Below are positions 60,752 to 64,000 of a stretch of DNA of 64,000 nt, one piece after another; position 1 is the stretch's first letter, and each line of letters opens with the position of its first letter. The position numbers and the translations under genes are program-made. The DNA is taken from assembly GCF_000759025.1 (NCBI RefSeq), contig NZ_JPOS01000018.1, positions 248,001 through 312,000 of the forward strand. Reading direction: 5' to 3'. This DNA comes from Phaeodactylibacter xiamenensis (GTDB lineage: Bacteria > Bacteroidota > Bacteroidia > Chitinophagales > Saprospiraceae). The notes beneath the pieces were generated by a model that was not told the origin of the DNA, did not search any database, and was given only the letters and a program-made list of their open reading frames with translations.

Positions 60752-61414
60752 ATGACAAGACTATTTCTAATTACAATACTACTTGCTCTGCAAGCCTTTG
60801 GGCTCTTCGCCCAGCCCATTTCCTTCGGGCTTACCCCACGGCTGGTAGCACCGGTTGTAACCGACGCTAAAATCGGTCAGGGCTGGGCGGCAGAAGCCTG
60901 GTCCAAAGTCGAAATCGGCCCCGGCAACGGACTAAAGTTGAAATTGGGCTACCAGCAGATTGGCGATTATAACAGCGCGGTGGAAACGAAGCGCACCTAT
61001 GTTTTTCCTGACCGCACCATTAGACAAACAGAGTCCGCAAGAATAAAGGGGCTGGAGACCTGGTATGTGGACCTCTCTTTCTGGCAGTATACCTGGGACA
61101 TCAAAAGCCGATGGTCCTTTGAGCTGGGGGCACGGTATAGTTTTTCCACCCAGGCCCGGGGACCATATGAATTAAGGCAATCCCTGGGCTTTGGATCAGG
61201 GCGGTTCTTCAGTGGAGGCTTTGGTGAAGAGATGCTCAGAGGGCATGACTTTGGGCTCCACCTTTCCGGCGCATTTGAGCTCTTCGATGGATGCTGGCTG
61301 GAAGCACAAGCTTATCAGGGGCTGCTCAATCAATGGAAGGATTTTGAGGATTTCGAAGGCCCTACTGTTTACGTCACTACGCTATCTGTCGGGCTGGCTT
61401 TCCGGCTGTTCTAA
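60752..61414 (+). CDS. Barrel-like protein of pair 2
   Basis: 220 residues from the ATG at 60752, where the signal peptide begins (LFLITILLALQAFGLFAQ); the frame is open from 60728. FGLTPRLVAPVVTDAKIGQG followed by WAAEAWSKVEI is shared almost word for word with pair 3. LRGHDFGLHLSGAF, LEAQAYQGLLNQWKDF and the final SVGLAFRLF also match. Small outer membrane beta-barrel of unknown family. Lipoprotein partner starts 12 bases behind. High similarity with pair 3 suggests a fairly recent tandem duplication of the whole two-gene unit. Confidence 0.75.
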   Translation: MTRLFLITILLALQAFGLFAQPISFGLTPRLVAPVVTDAKIGQGWAAEAWSKVEIGPGNGLKLKLGYQQIGDYNSAVETKRTYVFPDRTIRQTESARIKGLETWYVDLSFWQYTWDIKSRWSFELGARYSFSTQARGPYELRQSLGFGSGRFFSGGFGEEMLRGHDFGLHLSGAFELFDGCWLEAQAYQGLLNQWKDFEDFEGPTVYVTTLSVGLAFRLF

Positions 61415-61426
61415 ACCAAGTTAATC

Positions 61427-62125
61427 ATGAAGAATCTATGCTACTTTTCGCTCACACTTGTGATTGCTGCGCTTGCTTCAAACTGTGAAAAGGAACCACC
61501 CCTGATCACTTTTGAAGAAGTTTATGTCTCTCCTGTTTACACCCAGTTTGAATACCGGGATACGGGACAGGTCGGTTACACCCTTCAGGAATACCGACTG
61601 GGCAGCTTTCTGAATTCGGACACCCCGGTCTACCAATGGAACGAATGGGACAAAGTCACCAGCCGGGGCCCAGCGCTCTTAGTCGACATCAGAGAACGGT
61701 TGGGCTGGAATAATTTTTACCGATTTGGGCTGGAGTTTTGGGCAACACCGGGGGAAGAGGCCCTGTGGTCGGAAGCCCATTTGAAGAAAATGTTTGAACC
61801 GGGCAGTACTTTTTCATTCGGAGAGGGGCCTGGAAAAGTAGACCTCAGTTTTGCGCACCGGGACCCGGATTTTTTCGAGGATGAGCGCTCAAAAGCTTCT
61901 TTTCTGAAGCAGCCTGACGGGCAATTGTCCGTTACACAAACCGAAGACTACAGCTACACCTCGCCCGGACAGGAAACGGTTAGGGGCATGCTGGTGCACT
62001 GCACTTTTGAAGGCAGCATCGGACAGTATGACCGGTTTGAAGGGGCCTGGCTTGATGATTTTACCACCAATACGGCACTGGAAATCAGGGAGGGGAAAGC
62101 TACCTTTTTTGTCGCTTACCGATGA
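61427..62125 (+). CDS. Lipoprotein of pair 2
   Basis: 232 residues. Signal LTLVIAALASNC predicts lipidation at Cys20; Asn at -1 is less usual. Shared with pair 3: YTQFEYRDTGQVGYTLQEYR, HLKKMFEPGSTFSFGEGPGK, VDLSFAH, QTEDYSY and LVHCTFEGSIGQYD. The last part, EIREGKATFFVAYR, is a closing strand. No database family was recognised. The Asp/Tyr/Glu-rich surface could suit ligand or metal binding, but there is no specific site visible. Always encoded directly behind a barrel gene in this cluster. Confidence 0.75.
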   Translation: MKNLCYFSLTLVIAALASNCEKEPPLITFEEVYVSPVYTQFEYRDTGQVGYTLQEYRLGSFLNSDTPVYQWNEWDKVTSRGPALLVDIRERLGWNNFYRFGLEFWATPGEEALWSEAHLKKMFEPGSTFSFGEGPGKVDLSFAHRDPDFFEDERSKASFLKQPDGQLSVTQTEDYSYTSPGQETVRGMLVHCTFEGSIGQYDRFEGAWLDDFTTNTALEIREGKATFFVAYR

Positions 62126-62270
62126 TGGTATACAAACTACTTTTATGCCCGTTTGTAAAGTATTTAGAGATGAGACCGTACTACTTCTTCGGCCCTATTT
62201 GGCATTCAAATGAATGCACAGGCCTGGACAATGTCAGATAAAAGCCTTATCTTAATAGAAACTTTAAACT

Positions 62271-62951
62271 ATGAAGCAACTGACCGCTCTTTTGTTGCTG
62301 CTCTTGGGTTCTGTCCCTGTAGTCGCCCAATCTTTTTCCGCTGGCTTGTCTCCCCGCCTGATGGCTCCAATTGTAACGGATGCAACAATAGGGCAGGGAT
62401 GGGGCGCAGCAGTGTGGTCGAGGATTGAGCTGGACGATGGCAAAGGCCTGGCACTACAGTTGGGATGGCAGGAAATCCGTGGCTATAACAGCGCGGTGGA
62501 AATTCTGGATACCCGGGTACTGCCGGAAGGGAGCATCTCTTGGCTTGAAGAAACAGCCCGGTTGAAAAGATTGCAGATGTGGCTGATCGACCTCTCTTTT
62601 GGGCAACAAGCCTGGAACGAGAACAGCCCCCTGACTCTGGAAGCGGGCATGCGCTACAGCTTCGGCGTAACGGGCACCGGGAATTACCAATTCAGGAATA
62701 TTTACAGTATTGGAGGAGCTACAACGGTCAGTCGCCGGGGTCTGGGGGAAGAAGTACTCCGGGGCCACGATTTGGGTATTCGGATTGCGGGCTATTATAA
62801 ATTACAGGAAAGGCTCTCACTGGAAGCAGAAGCTTATCAGGGCTTTCTTAATCAATGGGAAAGCTTTGAAGGGTTCGCAGGGCCTACAACGTATGTGACC
62901 ACCTTTTCCATTGGGCTCGCCCTGCGGCTCTATCAAACTAAATCATTATGA
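62271..62951 (+). CDS. Barrel-like protein of pair 3
   Basis: 226 residues, signal peptide LLLLLLGSVPVVAQ. AGLSPRLMAPIVTDATIGQG with WGAAVWSRIEL, LRGHDLGIRIAGYY, LEAEAYQGFLNQWESF and SIGLALRLY follow the pair 2 barrel throughout. The C-terminus has five extra residues (QTKSL) behind the expected final aromatic strand, because the stop overlaps the start of the lipoprotein gene (ATGA). A 145-base gap separates it from pair 2 and may hold a promoter; TTATCTTAA near 62247 is the nearest -7-like sequence. Outer membrane barrel of unknown function. Confidence 0.75.
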   Translation: MKQLTALLLLLLGSVPVVAQSFSAGLSPRLMAPIVTDATIGQGWGAAVWSRIELDDGKGLALQLGWQEIRGYNSAVEILDTRVLPEGSISWLEETARLKRLQMWLIDLSFGQQAWNENSPLTLEAGMRYSFGVTGTGNYQFRNIYSIGGATTVSRRGLGEEVLRGHDLGIRIAGYYKLQERLSLEAEAYQGFLNQWESFEGFAGPTTYVTTFSIGLALRLYQTKSL

Positions 62952-63646
62952 GAAGCTTGCTTTACACTACATCACTGATCTTATCATTGGCTATGGCCTG
63001 GAGTTGTCAGCAGGAACCGGAGCTCATAGTACACGAATCCAGCTACATACCTCCCCTGTATACCCAATTGGAATACCGGGACACCGGGCAGATTGATTAT
63101 TCCGCTCAGGAATTCCGCCTATCTCTCCCTTTTATTGGCGATACCTATAACTATGGCTGGTACGACGGACCTGTAACAACAGCGGAAGGCCCCGCGATGC
63201 AAATAAACATCGCACATGACACCAATTGGTTTGTGACTTATTTATTTGGGTTTAGGTTTTGGGCAGACTCAGAAGAGGAAAGCCTATGGACCGCAGGCCA
63301 CCTCAAAAATATGTTTGAACCCGGGCGGGTCTTTCTGTTTGGGAAAGGCGCGGGCAGGGTAGACATCAGTTTTGCCCACGAAGGCAGGATTACCCATGTC
63401 GATCAGCGTTCACGGGCCTCCTATCTGGAAGAACCGGAAGGTCAGCTGCAGATAGTCAGTACAGAAGACTACAGCTACCTGCACCCCATTGAGGGACAGG
63501 TAGAGGGCCTGTTGGTCCACTGCTCTTTTGAGGGCAAACTGGGGCTGTACGATCCGGCGCTGACTCCTGTAACAGAGCACTTCAAAACGGACGCAGCGTT
63601 AACCCTTAAAAATGGGACAGCTGCCTTTTTGGTCACGTATGAGTAA
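62948..63646 (+). CDS. Lipoprotein of pair 3
   Basis: 232 residues, exactly as long as the lipoprotein of pair 2. Signal LILSLAMAWSC predicts lipidation at Cys20. Shared elements are YTQLEYRDTGQIDYSAQEFR, HLKNMFEPGRVFLFGKGAGR, VDISFAH, STEDYSY and LVHCSFEGKLGLYD, closing with TLKNGTAAFLVTYE. The ATGA overlap with its barrel gene indicates translational coupling and probably equal amounts of the two proteins. The 241 bases that follow (63647-63887) contain no gene; a -7-like box for the next gene lies near their end. Confidence 0.75.
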   Translation: MRSLLYTTSLILSLAMAWSCQQEPELIVHESSYIPPLYTQLEYRDTGQIDYSAQEFRLSLPFIGDTYNYGWYDGPVTTAEGPAMQINIAHDTNWFVTYLFGFRFWADSEEESLWTAGHLKNMFEPGRVFLFGKGAGRVDISFAHEGRITHVDQRSRASYLEEPEGQLQIVSTEDYSYLHPIEGQVEGLLVHCSFEGKLGLYDPALTPVTEHFKTDAALTLKNGTAAFLVTYE

Positions 63647-63853
63647 GCCTTAATACAACCATGGGCAAGCTGTACATGGCGCTCTTCGCCCCTCTTTCAA
63701 CAGGAAATGGGCCTTTCGGTAGCCTGTCCGTCCCGGGCAAGGCACCAAAACGAGTTTCAGAGATAAATCAGGGTATACCTGAACAAGTACAAGCCGAATT
63801 GGTATAACCAGTATCCGCCCATACCGGAGTTTCAGACTGTAAACCCTATTCCT

Positions 63854-63861
63854 TACTTTTG
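63854..63861 (+). promoter_or_regulatory. Probable promoter of the DUF481-like gene, -7 box
   Basis: TACTTTTG matches TAnnTTTG and lies 26 bases before the ATG at 63888. The -33 region has no clear TTG. Confidence 0.45.
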
Positions 63862-63887
63862 CAGCCGGACCCCGAAAACTGCTGCTG

Positions 63888-64000
63888 ATGAGAAACTGCC
63901 TTTTCATTTTACTGTTTATGCCTGCTTTCCTTTCTGCCCAGGTCGTCAATACCGAAAAGCTCCGTTCCACCAATGAAGACGGCTGGCTGGCAGAAGCAGG
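63888..64000 (+). CDS. DUF481-like outer membrane protein (partial, 5' end)
   Basis: Only 37 codons are present before the window ends. The signal peptide ends in FLSAQ, followed by VVNTEKLRSTNEDGWLAEA, which resembles the start of DUF481-family outer membrane proteins of Bacteroidota (Q-V-V-N-x-E-x-x-R ... G-W). The remaining barrel is not visible, so the call rests on this short stretch. It has its own -7 box and lies 241 bases behind the last lipoprotein gene, so it may be a separate unit. Confidence 0.6.
   Translation, partial: MRNCLFILLFMPAFLSAQVVNTEKLRSTNEDGWLAEA

Noticed and set aside
63650-63973. 107-codon minus-strand frame at the right edge
   Set aside because: It overlaps the promoter-like box and the start of the DUF481-like gene and shows no protein features.

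Overview
The window comes from a Gram-negative bacterium of the phylum Bacteroidota, probably a marine Saprospiria/Lewinella-like lineage. The lineage is inferred from gene content and style. Supporting signs are a TonB-dependent receptor with an N-terminal carboxypeptidase-like domain, Omp28- and DUF6029-type proteins, very large proteins ending in type IX secretion (T9SS) sorting domains, TPR proteins fused to DNA-binding domains, promoters of the TTG-N20-TAnnTTTG type, and signal peptides ending in A-Q. Base composition is moderately GC-rich. No tRNA, rRNA, CRISPR array, integrase or transposase was recognised.

Left part (1-25.9 kb), mostly housekeeping and transport. It starts with a cut-off TonB receptor, then a GH63/MGH1-type glycosidase beside a secreted protein of unknown function, an alpha/beta hydrolase, trmB, a divergent TlpA / DUF6029-Omp28 locus and a Uma2 nuclease-like protein. 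Next comes a complete seven-gene efflux operon on the minus strand: TetR, TolC, HlyD lipoprotein, two ABC ATPases and two ABC-2 permeases, similar in layout to E. coli cecR-ybhGFSR. TetR-type palindromes sit on both the tetR and tolC promoters. The only two sizeable gaps within this operon are filled with repeat elements. There follow a barrel-like/lipoprotein pair, an AAA-ATPase/PDDEXK protein, dapD-pth, a U32 peptidase (TrhP-like) overlapping a ferredoxin, and lptC - CNNM/CBS protein - DUF2461.

Middle part (26-47 kb), a surface-structure region. A TPR-LuxR-type regulator faces a four-gene operon that reads as a chaperone-usher pilus system: DUF4402 subunit, PapD-like chaperone, second secreted subunit candidate, usher-like outer-membrane protein. 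Upstream of it on the same strand lie two large T9SS proteins (1311 and 2291 aa) that share a repeated ~100-residue module. Before these come three paralogous proteins with a phage tail-collar-like C-terminal part and HxH motifs, whose central segments are AT-rich and divergent. A TPR-AraC regulator closes the region.

Right part (47-64 kb), signalling and envelope. A REC-DHp-REC protein without an ATPase domain precedes two multi-PAS histidine kinases and a third kinase gene broken by three frameshifts and a stop codon. Then come an ECF sigma factor with a membrane partner, a 171-bp MITE-like palindrome, and a cluster of barrel-like proteins alternating with lipoproteins (three tandem pairs). 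The start of a DUF481-like gene runs off the edge.

The best candidates for something undescribed are the chaperone-usher operon, the mosaic tail-collar paralogues with their T9SS partners, and the tandem barrel/lipoprotein pairs.
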